A stretch of DNA of 64,000 bases. It comes from Oenanthe sinensis (Eukaryota > Streptophyta > Magnoliopsida > Apiales > Apiaceae). Location: positions 10,933,886-10,997,885 of the forward strand of contig CM053800.1 of NCBI GenBank assembly GCA_028671895.1, read 5' to 3'. Position 1 is the first letter of the stretch. Each line of letters begins with the position of its first letter. This document shows positions 33,119 to 44,189 of this stretch, piece by piece. The notes beneath the pieces were generated by a model. That model saw only the letters and a program-made list of their open reading frames with translations. It searched no databases and was not told the DNA's origin. The translations under genes and the position numbers were made by a program.

Positions 33119-34400
33119 ACAGACCTATAAGGCACGATTGGTGGAAAAAGGTTTCAAGCAAATTCATGGTATTGACTAAGATGAGACCTTTTCACCAGTG
33201 GCTATGGTCAAGTCCATTAGGATTTTACTTGATATAGCTTCTTACTATGACTATGAAATATGGCAAATGGATGTCAAAACCGCTTTCTTAAATTGGAGCC
33301 TTGAAAAAATGTGGATGTGTACATGACACATCTTGAGGGTTTTGTTGATCCAAAGGATGCTAGAAAGGTATGTAAGTTGCATTGATCCATTTATGGATTG
33401 AGACAAGCCTCGAGGAGATGTAACATTCATTTTGATGAAACTGTCAAATAGTTTGGGTTTATTCAAAATGAAGATGAACCACGTGTTTACAAGAAGGTTA
33501 GTGGGAGCCATGTGGCATTTCTAGTATTATATGTTAATGATATATTACTAATAGGGAATGACATTCCTTCTTTACAGACTGTGAAGACTTGGTTGAGAAA
33601 TAATTTCTCAATGAAAAACTTAGGCGATGCGACCTATATATTAGGGATCAGGATCTATAGAGACAGATCAAGGAGATTGATCGGCCTAAGTCAGAGTACA
33701 TACATTGACAAAGTTTTGCATCGATTTGGAATGCAAGAGGCTAAAAGGGGATTTGTCCCAATATCTCATGAGATATCGATCTCAAAAGAAAATAGTCCTA
33801 AATCATTGGATGATAAGGACCGTATGAGTAAAGTTCCATATGCATCAACAATTGGTTCTATAATGTATGCAATGATATATACTCGTCTTGATGTCTCGTA
33901 TGCTTTAAGCATGACGAGTAGATATCAGTCTAATCCAGGTGAAGGTCACAGGACGACAGTCAAGAATATTCTTACGTACTTGAAAAGGACTAAAGATCAA
34001 TTCTTGGTATATGGAGGAGAAGATAAGCTGGTTGTAAAAGGTTACACCGATGCTAGTTTCTAGACAGACAATGATCATTTAGTGTTTCTGTCTGACTTTG
34101 TGTTTTATCGATTTAAATTGAGATGTTGTATGCTGGAATGGTTCACAGCAGAGACATTTTTTGATTCTACAATAGAGCTTGAGTATATTGATGCTTGTGA
34201 AGCAGCCAATGAGGCTGTTTGGGCATGTACTTAGGAGATATCACCTAATTAATGAGATTAATGATCAAGGAGATACACATATATGTAAAGTGCATACTAA
34301 TAACAATATTGCAGACCCATTGACTAAGGCTTTGTCGTAGAAGAAGCACGAAAGTCACACTAGTTTCATGAGTATTGGATACTTGGGTAATTGGCTCTAG
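33119..34400 (+). pseudogene. E2 pol pseudogene, part 2 (RT and RNase H)
   Basis: It resumes reverse transcriptase exactly where S3 interrupted it (TYKARLV-like codons with shifts). The best open frame, 33512-34063, includes YVNDILLIGND, TYIDKVLHRFGM and YASTIGSIMYAMIYTR. The active-site motif has Asn at 33536-33538 where E1 keeps Asp. After a stop at about 34061 come the RNase H remnants with the deletion also found in E1, then NIADPLTKALS-like codons. Confidence 0.85.
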
Positions 34401-34403
34401 TGC

Positions 34404-34414
34404 AAGTGGGAGAT
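34404..34414 (+). other. E2 polypurine tract
   Basis: AAGTGGGAGAT immediately before the LTR start TGTTAA, as in E1 and E3. Confidence 0.85.
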
Positions 34415-35966
34415 TGTTAATAATTGTGCCCTAGAGACAATTAATTTTATATTTTTAAGGAAAATATTTTATTATTAAGGATTATGTTTTATTGATTATT
34501 ATTTATTTATTATATTTTATTTACTGCATAATAAATTAAAAGCATAATAAATATCCTTGGAATTTTGATACATATTATATATCTTTAAGTATGTGACTTA
34601 AAAATGAGATTATATGAATAGTATCTTATTCCTAAAATTCCCTAGTCGAGTATTATTATATAAGGACAATAATAATGCAATAAGACTAGTATGTTTGTTG
34701 ACAGATGACCACATCTCATTGGTCATATGTATGGTGATACTAAAGTCAAGAACATAAGTTCATGTCTCAATGAATGACACTGGAATGACCCGCCGTGAGA
34801 TTCTACATGTTAATAAGTGTCATAAGAAATTCTCACTGTGATAATGATGTAATGATCCTCTGACTTGAAATCATTATATTTCTATACGAAAATTAATATA
34901 CTTTGATTACACTAAAAGTTACCTTTAATCGGGTGATGATAAAAGTGGACATTGGGTATACTATGAATCGTATGAAAAATATGAATGATAGATAAAGGAT
35001 TTAACCTTCCTATTTGGGAGTGATATTATTGGCATCTTGATTGAGTGAGACTATAAAATGCATGGTCGTACTCAAATGTTAATTTGTTTAATAGTCTACT
35101 CATTGATCAAAGAAATTCAGATTAAACGTTGAAGAGGATGACACGATACATGCCTCGAGTTTGATCTATAATATAAGGTTAAAGGGATTATATTACATGG
35201 AACATTATTCACAAAAGGCTTAATCAAATCACTAATTTTATTATTATTACTTGGTTAGCAATGATGTATTACTAGATGCCGCTCATTGTTTACAATTTTA
35301 ATTAGATATTAAAATTGTTATCAACGTAATAATAACCTACAGGGTCACACACAAAGAATGCTTGAAGGATAAATAATTTAAATTATGAATTTAAATTAAA
35401 AAAGTAATTTATTTTATTTATGATATTAATTAAGTATGACTTAATTAATTATTTAAATAGAATAAATGAATTACTTAAACAAATTCCAAAATTAGTAATT
35501 AATTAATTAAGTGAGACTTAATTAAATAATTTAGATTTTTTGATTAGTAGTAATTATAATTAGATTATAATTAGAAAACTTATTCATCTCTCTATATAAT
35601 CTCTTTATAGGCTGATTTAATAAATAGACACATATTTTTTTAAAACCCTCGCCGCTTTGAGAAAAGAGGAAGATAGAGAGAGAGAGAGAGAAGCAGATTT
35701 CAGGTGCTAGTACACATCAATCCTTCTTGAAAAGTATTCGTGTGGATACCGTAGAGCATAGATCGCGTGAGCGAGATACGTGGTGATTAAACAAGCTTTG
35801 GACCTCCATTAATCATCCATTGATGAACTGTTAAAGCTTTTTTAAGGTATTTATTCTTAATCTCTGAATTAAATCTTTTGTTTTCGCATGGATCCTGCGG
35901 AGGGTTTCGCTATTTTGATTTCTTTTTTACGTTTATTCCGCTGTGTTTGTGCCTCGAAACCCTTCA
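34415..35966 (+). repeat. E2 3' LTR (1552 bp)
   Basis: It starts TGTTAATAATTGTGCCC and ends CTCGAAACCCTTCA. It is co-linear with the E1 LTR. A GA microsatellite (about 35674-35692) lies in the purine-rich leader. The next base (35967) begins Sirevirus reverse-transcriptase sequence. Confidence 0.9.
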
Positions 35967-37297
35967 GATTAGTGGCTCAAGGATACAATCAATAAGAGGG
36001 AATCGACTTTGATCAAACATATGCTCATGTTGCTCATTTAGAATCCATCAGAATGCTACTTACCTATGCATGTTACAAGAAGATCAAGCTATTTCAGATG
36101 GATGTCAAAAGTGCATTTCTGAATGGCGTGCTAGAAGAGGAAGTATACGTAAAACAGCTTCCTAGATTCGAACATGAACAATATCCAGGTTATGTCTATA
36201 AATTCAAGAAAGCTCTTTATGGCTTAAAACAAGCCCCAAGATCATGGTACAAAAGGCTAAGTAAGTTCCTCATTAAGAATGGTTTTGTATGAGGTAAAAT
36301 CGATCATATACTATTTATAAAATCTCTTATTGGTGATATCTTAGTAGTTCAAATATACATAGATGATATTATTTTTGGATCTTCTAATGATGAATTTTGT
36401 GAGTAGTTTTCTAAGTGTATGCATAGTGAGTTTGACATGAGCATGATGAGAGAGCTCAATTACTTCTTGGGTCTTCAAATCAAGCAAACTAAAGATGATA
36501 TTTATGTGCATCAAACCAAATATGTGAAAGAGCTGTTGAAAAGATTTGGATTTGAATCTGTCAAGCCAAAATCTACACTAATGACTCAAAACAGCAAGTT
36601 ATTTACAGATGAATCAGGTAAAAGTGTGGAAATCATAAAATACAGAGGTATGATTGGATCCTTGTTATATTTAACTCCCTTCAGACCTGATATCATGTAT
36701 AGTGTATGTGTTTGTACTAGATTTCAAGCTAACCCTAAGGAATCACACTTGAATGTTGTTAAACAAATTTTTAAGTATTTAAGTGGAACTATTTCTCTTT
36801 GCTTGTGCTTTCCTATTACAAATACATTTGATCTTGTAGGGTATAGTGATGTAGATTATGCAGGTTCACAAACTGATAAAAAGAGTATAAGTGGGGTTTG
36901 TAATTTTCTAGGCCAAAGCCTAGTATGTTGGCAAAGCAAAAAGTAAAATTTTGTGGCCCTATCTACAACTGAGGGAGAATATCTAGCTGCTGGAAGCTGA
37001 TGCTCTCAGATTTTGTGGATAATGCAAACACTCAGATATTTTGGAATCAAATGTGAGAAAATTCCAATCTATTGTGACAACACAAACACAATAAACATCT
37101 CAAAAAATTATGTACTACATTCAAGAACCAAGCATATCGATGTGAGACATCACTTCTTAAGAGACAATGTGGCTAAAGGCAATATCACACTAGTCTATGT
37201 GCCAACTGAATATCAACTAGCTGATATTTTCACAAAACCCTTACCTGAAGAAAGATTTATTATTCTCCGAAGAGAATTGAGCATGTATGATGTTTAA
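35967..37297 (+). pseudogene. S2 pol pseudogene (RT and RNase H)
   Basis: Reading from LVAQGYNQ, a stop, EGIDFDQTYA: reverse transcriptase with QMDVKSAFLNG, YGLKQAPRSW and IYIDDIIFGSS (active site intact), then FFLGL-like YFLGLQIKQ, YRGMIGSLLYLT and RFQANPKESHL; RNase H with YSDVDYAGSQTDKKS, TTEGEYLAAGS (Gly where Ala is usual), YCDNTNT and QLADIFTKPLPEERF. At least five in-frame stops, but hardly any frameshift, break the 440-codon frame. It is a pseudogene decayed mainly by substitution. Confidence 0.88.
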
Positions 37298-37830
37298 ATA
37301 AGCAAGCTACTCTAGTATGTAGCCTACTGTTGTATAATCTTTGCATTTTACCCTGCTATCGTACCTTGATTGGTATTTATGCATTTTATTTAAAATTTGA
37401 ATTCCAAATTCTACATGCAGTTACATATATCTATTAATTCATTGGATTGTAACTCTATTTGAATTAATATGATAAAATTATGTGCCTAATTGTTTACCAT
37501 GCAGTTATTTTAGAAATTTGATTTTATCAAATCATTCTCTGAATTAATTGATTACCCTGATTTTATGCATAATCTCATCATATTTTGTTTAAATTATGTG
37601 ATATTTCTGGGGATGGGTAGATAATTATTTATTTATAACTATTTCCCTCCGAAATTATCGAAATATGGTACAATTTTTGGGCGGACTATTCGTATTACTC
37701 AGCAATTTTGAAGAGCAATTTCTTTTACTCGGTTTGTGGGAATTTAATCAATCATTAGCCTCCACTATTTCACTTTACCAAACCATCTCAAACCGCCTCT
37801 CTCTCTCTCTCTAACTGTGAAACCCTAGCT
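37298..37830 (+). other. S2 spacer between pol and third ORF
   Basis: AT-rich, no ORF. It ends with a CT microsatellite (about 37797-37813) and AACTGTGAAACCCTAGCT just before the third-ORF ATG, resembling a plant 5' untranslated leader. The third ORF may therefore have had its own transcript or splice product. Confidence 0.5.
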
Positions 37831-39043
37831 ATGGCTAACACTCGACAGAAAACTCCATCTACGGTCTCAAAGAAGAAAGGAAAGAATGTTATTGAGGAAC
37901 CAGTTCATATTGAGGTCAAATCTGAAGAAGACATGGATTCATTGGATGAAGTAAGTGCTGAAAACATCTCAGGCGATGAGATCTCTAGGTCTCATTTGAT
38001 GAAAAAGGCATGGATCACTGTGTGGTTCACCTCCAAGTTTTTGGAATCCCGCTACCACAAGTTCAATATCGGCCACATACCCTTCGTTTTTGGTAAGCCT
38101 CTGTCCTACATCCTTATGGAAAAGTCTCATATTTCTGAGTTATTTGATAATATTGGGATATTGTCGATTATTAATTTGCCCACTCAGTGTTACCCATCTT
38201 TGGTCCAAGAGTTTTATGCTAACCTAGTTCTTGAGGGTAAGGATTATTATGTCAGTGATATGAGGGGTCAATGAATTTTTCTAAATTCTACTGTCTTGAA
38301 TGGTATGGTTAAATTTAAAGGCTTATTTGATGTAGATTTCATTCCCTGGACTAAGAAAGGTCTTTTGGCTGTTGATAATTTGTCTGAGTTAGAGCAACAG
38401 ATGTTGCTTAAGACTGACAAGGACTGTGTGGATATTATCCCACCCACCACTAGACTACCTGACCCTTTGGTCCATCTTGTCTTTAAGATATGTAGGTCCA
38501 ATATTTGTCCATGGTTGGGTAATTGGTCAGGATATGTTGGTTTGTTCAATGATATTAGCTGGTAAGAAATTTGACTGTGCTGGTTTGATACTCAAGTCCA
38601 TGTATGTTGTTGTTAAGAAGAAAAAGGCAGAACTGCCTTATGGATTGTTTTTGACAAAAGTGTTTAAGTTTGCTGGTATGAAGCTGGATGATAGAGACAG
38701 GGTGGAAATAACTGATTGCTTTGATTCAGTTAACCTAGCTCAGTCTAGCTTGGTCATGTTGGATGATGGTACAATGGCTAATATCCCTACACCTGCTCCT
38801 ACTATGGTTCAAAAGACATGCTCCAGCTTTCCTGATTCTTTCAAAGACCCAGGGTCTGAAATATTTGATGTCATTGTTGACATCAAGAAAGAAGTGGTTG
38901 ATCTCAAGGGTGAGCTGCAGATCATGAAGGACATGGTTTCTCAACTGGTTAACAAGAATGGTTCTAAAATTGGTGTTGCTGCTGCTACTCCAGCCTCTAG
39001 TGTTGTGAAGGCCGCTACTGCTGGTGATGATGGCCCCCCCTAA
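37831..39043 (+). pseudogene. S2 third ORF (post-pol), broken
   Basis: It starts MANTRQKTPSTVSKKKGK, a basic N-terminus, at 37831. After about 147 codons comes a TGA (38272). The similarity-free but protein-like frame continues (MVKFKGLFDVDFIPWTKKGL, then PDPLVHLVFKICRSN), shifts by one base near 38560, and continues (KKAELPYGLFLTKVFKF) to a coiled-coil-like tail (VDIKKEVVDLKGELQIMKDM). The globular part resembles the 'putative plant transposon protein' type found after pol in plant elements; this is recalled, not searched. A run of seven C (39036-39042) causes an early stop compared with the duplicated copy. Function unknown. Confidence 0.6.
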
Positions 39044-39407
39044 TGCAGCTAAGGAGAAAGACAAGGACTCCACCTTGGACTCTCCTTTTTGATAATTAAG
39101 GGGGATAATTTTCAGACATTCTCCAGCTTTCCTGATTCCTTCAAAGATTCAGGGTCTACTATATTTGATGTCATTGTTGACATCAAGAAAGAAGTGGTTT
39201 ATCTCAGGGTGAGTTGCAGATCATGAAGGACATGGTTTCTCAGCTGGTTAATAAGAATGGTTCTAAAATTAGTGTTGTTGCCGCTGCTCCATCCTCTAGT
39301 GTTGTGAAGGCCACTGCTGCTAGTGTTGATGGTCCCCCTGATGCAGCTAAGAAGAAAGACAAGGACTCCACCCTGGACTCTCCTTTTTGATAATTAAGGG
39401 GGAGAAT
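38821..39407 (+). repeat. 300-bp tandem duplication at the end of S2 third ORF
   Basis: CTCCAGCTTTCCTGATTC starts at 38821 and again at 39121, a period of exactly 300 bp. Each unit holds the coiled-coil tail, the stop codon and a following TTAAGGGGGA purine tract. Unit 2 lacks one A in the TCTCAAGGGTGAG segment and keeps a shorter C run (TCCCCCTGATG). Confidence 0.9.
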
Positions 39408-39744
39408 TTTCAGGAGTTTAGGAACTGGGTTGGGATAATTTTATGCATGCTTCATGGACATGTTTAATTGTTATGTACTTAATCTTCTTCTGTGATGGTT
39501 GTGTGGTACTTTTGCTGCTACTCTGGGTGGTTAACCAGAGTTTGAATACTTGTGATGGTGGATGCTAGTAATGCTCTTGTTTGGCATTTTATGATATTAT
39601 TGTAAATTATGTGCATGATTAGCACTTGAGCTTTATTTTAAATGCCATGCAATACTAACTCATTTTTGCAGGATGTATTAGATTAAGGGAGAGCAATTCT
39701 AACCTCCTGAAAACAGGTTGTGTAATCATCAAAAAGGGGGAGAT
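39408..39744 (+). other. S2 3' untranslated zone and terminal polypurine tract
   Basis: Non-coding stretch ending in AAAAAGGGGGAGAT (39731-39744) against the LTR start TGTAAACCTCC. Earlier purine tracts lie in the duplicated units at 39097 and 39395. Confidence 0.7.
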
Positions 39745-40271
39745 TGTAAACCTCCTAATTTTGATGATCACACATTCTAGCAAGCTAAATTGCTTGTACT
39801 GAATGTACATTTGCTTATATGCATGTTTATCTATTATAGTCTGCTATACTGCAAGTACTAATCATGTTTTGCAGGTTTTATAGTTAACAGCATAACATCA
39901 TGTTATATGTCGATTATAGCTTGCTGAAACAGAATCCTACAAGCTGCAGTTTTCTAGCCGTTGCACAACTGATTATAATCTTGTGTAGGATTAATTTGTT
40001 TGTACATTCAAATAAATATTACGTTTTTAATATATTTCTAAGCTCATATCTTTTTATTAAAAATATTTTACAAAACTTTAGGAAATGGTTGATTTGATTT
40101 CACTTGCCTTATTTAAACCACACCCACTTTCCTATCGTATGAATAATCAAAGGAGAATTCAAAATTCAATTTTATATCAGCTCATTTGGTTATGCCTATG
40201 AAATATTTTCTGATCCTCAAATCTTTACTTGCCTAAAATAGTTTCATAGAGCCGTTGTATGCTTTTGTATA
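39745..40271 (+). repeat. S2 3' LTR, first segment
   Basis: It starts TGTAAACCTCCTAAT after the polypurine tract. It ends with TTTGTATA (40264-40271), the target duplicated by the hAT insertion. The LTR resumes at 44190. Confidence 0.8.
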
Positions 40272-40464
40272 CATGGTTGTTACGTCGATGACTAGTCGGC
40301 GACTAGTCGATAAGTCGGGATATTTGAATTAGTCGAGGATCGACTGTTGAGTTTGTCGTCCACGGGTTTTACCCGGATCCGATCTATAGACCAACCCAGA
40401 TGAGGAAAAATAGGGTTTTTTAAGCAAAACTTATTCAGTTGTCATTTTAAACATAAAGACAGAC

Positions 40465-41289
40465 GTTCAATGCCGATAAAGCGGCGCCTCGTCCCCAACG
40501 GTCATCTCCGATCATCTCCGGCGGCGGCTCATCTCCGGTAAGTCTTTCTTCTCTTCTCTTCTTCTTCTCATCTTCTACCTTTCTTCTCTTCTTCTTTTAT
40601 TTTGTTTTGATTTCTCTAAAGTTTAATGTTCTACCTTTCTTTTATTTTCTTCCCATCACTCCCGTGTATGTATATCAGTATATGTGATATATATACACAT
40701 TTTTTATATTTTATTTTTAAAAACTTATATTAATTTTATTTCTTTTATTTATATACTTATATATAAAAAACATTTTTTCAATCATTTTTTTATTTTTAAA
40801 TTATTCTTTTGCACATAAAACATTTGTTAACCAATTTTTTCATTTATTTTTATTTTTAAATTATTCTTTTGCGCCTAAAACATTTTTTTAGCCCATTTTT
40901 TCATTTATTTTTTTTAAAATTATTCTTTTGCACATAAAACATTTTTTCACTGGTTTTGTAAAATTTATATTTTCCTTTTATTTTACAATTTTGTAATCAA
41001 ACTTCACAATTTTTCTTTCATCTTTAAATTATTAATTTCATTATTATGTAATGAAATTACACAATTTTTACAAATTACAGAACTCATTTCACAATGAACC
41101 CAGTTTTACAAATTATCACACTTTCAATACAAGTCTTCAGTTTTACTCTTTACTGCAAGCCTGCAAACACTGTTGCTGCACCATTGCTCCACCTGCAACA
41201 CTGCTGCTTGGGTGCTGCACATGTCCACTATATAAAATTATAATCTGCTTCTGTTTTAACACACTGCCTCTAATTTTTTGCAGAAAAAA
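40465..41289 (+). other. hAT1 5' untranslated exon and intron
   Basis: A GC-rich leader (GGCGGCGGCTCATCTCCG) ends at a splice-donor-like GTAAGT (about 40539). An AT-rich intron follows, with about three copies of an ATTATTCTTTTGCAC-type unit spaced some 60 bp (40800-40940). The acceptor TTTTTTGCAG lies at about 41274-41283, just before the transposase ATG. Confidence 0.55.
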
Positions 41290-43897
41290 ATGGAGCCCGA
41301 AATGGAAAGTACCCGAAGGGAGTTGGAGAAAGATCCTAAAAGAAAAGCTAATAGATCAAATGATCCGGGATCGAAATATGCATATTATCCTATGTCGGAT
41401 GTTAATAAGGATGTTATTAAATGTGTTCTTTATGGGAATCAAAATCATGGAGGAATTAATCGATTTAAGCAACACTTAATTGGAGGCTATCCGGACATTA
41501 TTAAATGTCCTAAAACAAACAAAGTGATAGTCAAAGAAATGAATGATTTTGTTCAAAGTAAGAAGAAGAGGAGTAAAAAGAATGTACAGATTGAAGAAGA
41601 GGATAGCGATGATGTTGAAGAGATACCTTCCACGGCAGCCTCCAATACTCTTCAAAGCTCAAAATCAAATACCGAAAACAAAGGCAAGGTTGCTGCCTAA
41701 CCTTTTAATTTCAAAAAGCCAACTAGTACCAAGTCAGTTGCTTCAAAGATGTATATGAAGACCCCAGAACAAGTTGTTGAAGATCGGCACACTAAATGAG
41801 CAAGTCAAACAACTTTGGAAAATCGCCTAAGGACTCCAGAAGAGAAAGAAAGAGTCCATATGCATATTGCCAATTTTTTCTATAAATGTGGGATTCCTTT
41901 CAATGCTGCAAACTCTAGGAGTTATGAGGTGATGATCGAGTCTATAGGTCAATATGGACCATGTTTGAAGCCTTCAACATATCACGAATTGAGGGTGCCT
42001 CTAATTAAAAAAGTAAAAGAAGAGACAGAAAAGTTGAAGGAAAAGCATGAGAAGGCTTGGAAGAGGTATGGTTGACACTTATGTCTGATGGATGGACAGA
42101 TAGACGAGTAATGAGTCTCATAAACTTCTTTACCAACAGTCCCGAAGGTACTTTCTTTTTGGGTTCGGTAATGCTTCAAGAGAATCACATGATGCACAAA
42201 TATTGGCCAACTTTCTTGAAAGCAAGATAAAGAAAATTGGTGAGAAAAATGTTGTGCAAGTTGTGACGAATAATGGGGGAAACTACAAGTTAGCTGGTCA
42301 AATCTTGGAGATTAGGATGCCTACTTTATTTTGGACTCCATGTGATGTCCATTGTCTTGATTTGATGTTAGAGGACATTGGCAAAATTCATATTTTGAAG
42401 AAGGCAATCAATCAAGCAAGAAGATGCACTACATTTATCTATAGGCACGGGCGTGTCCTTGATGCTATGAGGGAGAAAACTAATGGGAGGGACTTAGTGA
42501 GGACTGGAGCTACTAGGTTTTTCACTGCATTTCTTACACTACAGAGTTTGGAAATGAATCAGGAGCCATTGCATTTTCTGTTTTGTGGGTTGGGTTGGAC
42601 TAGGTCAAAGTTGGCAAAAACAGAAAATGGAAAGAGAGTTTGTGATATTGTTCTCTCATCAGTCTTTTGGAATAGTGTAGATGATTGTGTGAATGTATCA
42701 CTACCACTTCTTCAAGTGTTGCGCATTGTTGAGAGTGATGAAAGGTCTGCTTTGGCAGAGATTGCATCTGCTATTGATTTTGCAAAAGGCTAAATCAAGA
42801 AGATATTTGCAAGTGGAAAAGTTGCAATCCGAAATAAAGTGATGAAGATCATTGAGGATCGTTGGAGTAGTCAAATGGGAAAACCATTATATGGGGCTGC
42901 TTTATTTCTTAATCTGGGGAAATACTTTGATCTTCTTGAAAATGATCCTGCCTATGCCTCCCGAATAAGAGAAGACTTCAATGATGTACTTGAGAAGATG
43001 GTCAAGGATCGGGATACAAGGAACAAAAAAAGTAATGGTGCCGATGCCTACAAAAATACACGTGAAGGCTTTGCAAGGGAGATGGAAATTGAACATAGAA
43101 AGGAAAAAAATCCTCGTTAGTTCACTTTAAAACTTAGTGAATTCATATTCATCTTAATAATTAGTTAGTTAATTACTTAGGAATCATAAATTCTTATTTT
43201 GTATTATTCTTGTTTTTATATTAGCTGATTGGTGGGATGCATATGGAGGCCGGGCAATTGAGCTTCAATCATTTGCGAAGCGTATTGTTGGTTTGTGTTG
43301 TTCATCTTCCGGTTGTGAACGCAATTGGAGTACATTTGAGTTTGTAAGTGCCTACTCTTTCTTAAAGTATTACTATTATTGTCAATTTGCAACTATTTCT
43401 ACTTGAGGCCTAATTGCATATTATTCCTTTCATTAATTTAAATACATACGAAGAAGAGAAATATGTTGGAACATCAACGTTTGAATGACTTGGTGTATGT
43501 CCAATACAACTGAAAGATAGATTCAAGATTCAAAAAGAGGCGTGAGCTTGGAAAGAAATTTGATCCACTTGTACTTGAATATTTGGAATGGACTAATGAG
43601 TGGATTGGTGAAATTGAGGATAGGTTTTGGAGTGCGGTGGATATAGCTTTGGGTGCATACGAAGCACTTCAGGGACGCAATCTTCCGAGGAGAGCTAGAG
43701 GTGATTCCACTCTTATCTATTCTCGACGCAACACTAGTTCGACTCAAGATCCTATTGATGATGGAGAAGTGGGAGATGAAGACAATATTCCTATCGATGA
43801 CGAGGAAGTGGAGGATGATTATGGTATACCACCCGAGGAGAATACTCAAGGAGGAGGATATGGAGGCGGAAATGATTTCGAGATGTATGACTTTTGA
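41290..43897 (+). pseudogene. hAT1 transposase pseudogene (BED finger, DUF659, hAT dimerization)
   Basis: ATG at 41290. Visible order: a BED-finger-like segment (IKCVLYGN, GGINRFKQHL, IIKCPK; 41415-41520) in which the second Cys of the finger is Tyr; acidic low-complexity sequence; DUF659 at 41815-42420 (YHELRVPLIKKV, then after a one-base shift DGWTDR, SLINFFTNSPEG, and VVQVVTNNGGNYKLAGQILE); a middle region to 43120; after an intron-like gap, the hAT dimerization segment AIELQSFAKRIVGLCCSSSG and CERNWSTFE (43250-43338); then an acidic Gly-rich tail ending at 43897. VVTNNG has Asn where the family has Asp (VVTDNA), likely a catalytic residue. Stops and shifts near 42073, 42790 and 43510 make it inactive. 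Confidence 0.85.
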
Positions 43898-44189
43898 TAC
43901 ATGATTGTGTTTGTTTAGTTGATTCCACTCTTTAATTATGTTTTTATTTGCTTAGACCTTGAAGATGCTTAATTTTGAGTACTACTTATTATCTATTAAT
44001 ATTCATTTGAACTATGAAATTGATTTGTATTAAGTGTTAACCTATATTATATATTATAATTACTAAAAATATATGTATATCGACTACTTGTCGACGTTTA
44101 CGACTAGTCGGGCGACTTGTCGACTAGTCAATTCCAAGGTACTTGAGGGCCGAGTCTCGACTTGTTGACTTAACAACCATGTTTGTATA

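Larger units (their letters stand above)
16946..35966 (+). mobile_element. E2: Ty1-copia element, 5' LTR not in window, split by S3
   Basis: A + strand copia element of the E1 family: leader (16946-17865), decayed gag (17866-18650), decayed pol (18650-20074 and 33119-34400), polypurine tract and 3' LTR (34415-35966). S3 interrupts it at 20075-33113 with AACGT on both sides. The sequence joins E1-like reverse transcriptase exactly across that site. Immediately after 35966 comes Sirevirus pol (S2), so E2 inserted into S2. Its 5' LTR must lie beyond S1, left of the window. Confidence 0.85.
40264..44189 (+). mobile_element. hAT1: hAT transposon (40272-44181) with 8-bp target duplication
   Basis: The element is 3910 bp. 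TTTGTATA precedes it (40264-40271) and follows it (44182-44189), as expected for hAT. The ends are CATGGTTGTTACGTCGA on the left and, as reverse complement, CATGGTTGTTAAGTCAA on the right: an 11-bp inverted repeat, then partial similarity. Inside each end lie repeats of GACTAGTCG (several copies at 40290-40345 and at 44095-44130), typical of hAT subterminal transposase sites. It contains a decayed hAT transposase gene. Confidence 0.95.

Noticed and set aside
2124..35966. The LTRs at 2124-3666 and 34415-35966 as the two ends of one giant retrotransposon
   Set aside because: Each is preceded by its own pol 3' end and polypurine tract and both are 3' LTRs; their divergence of several percent also fits two separate copies.
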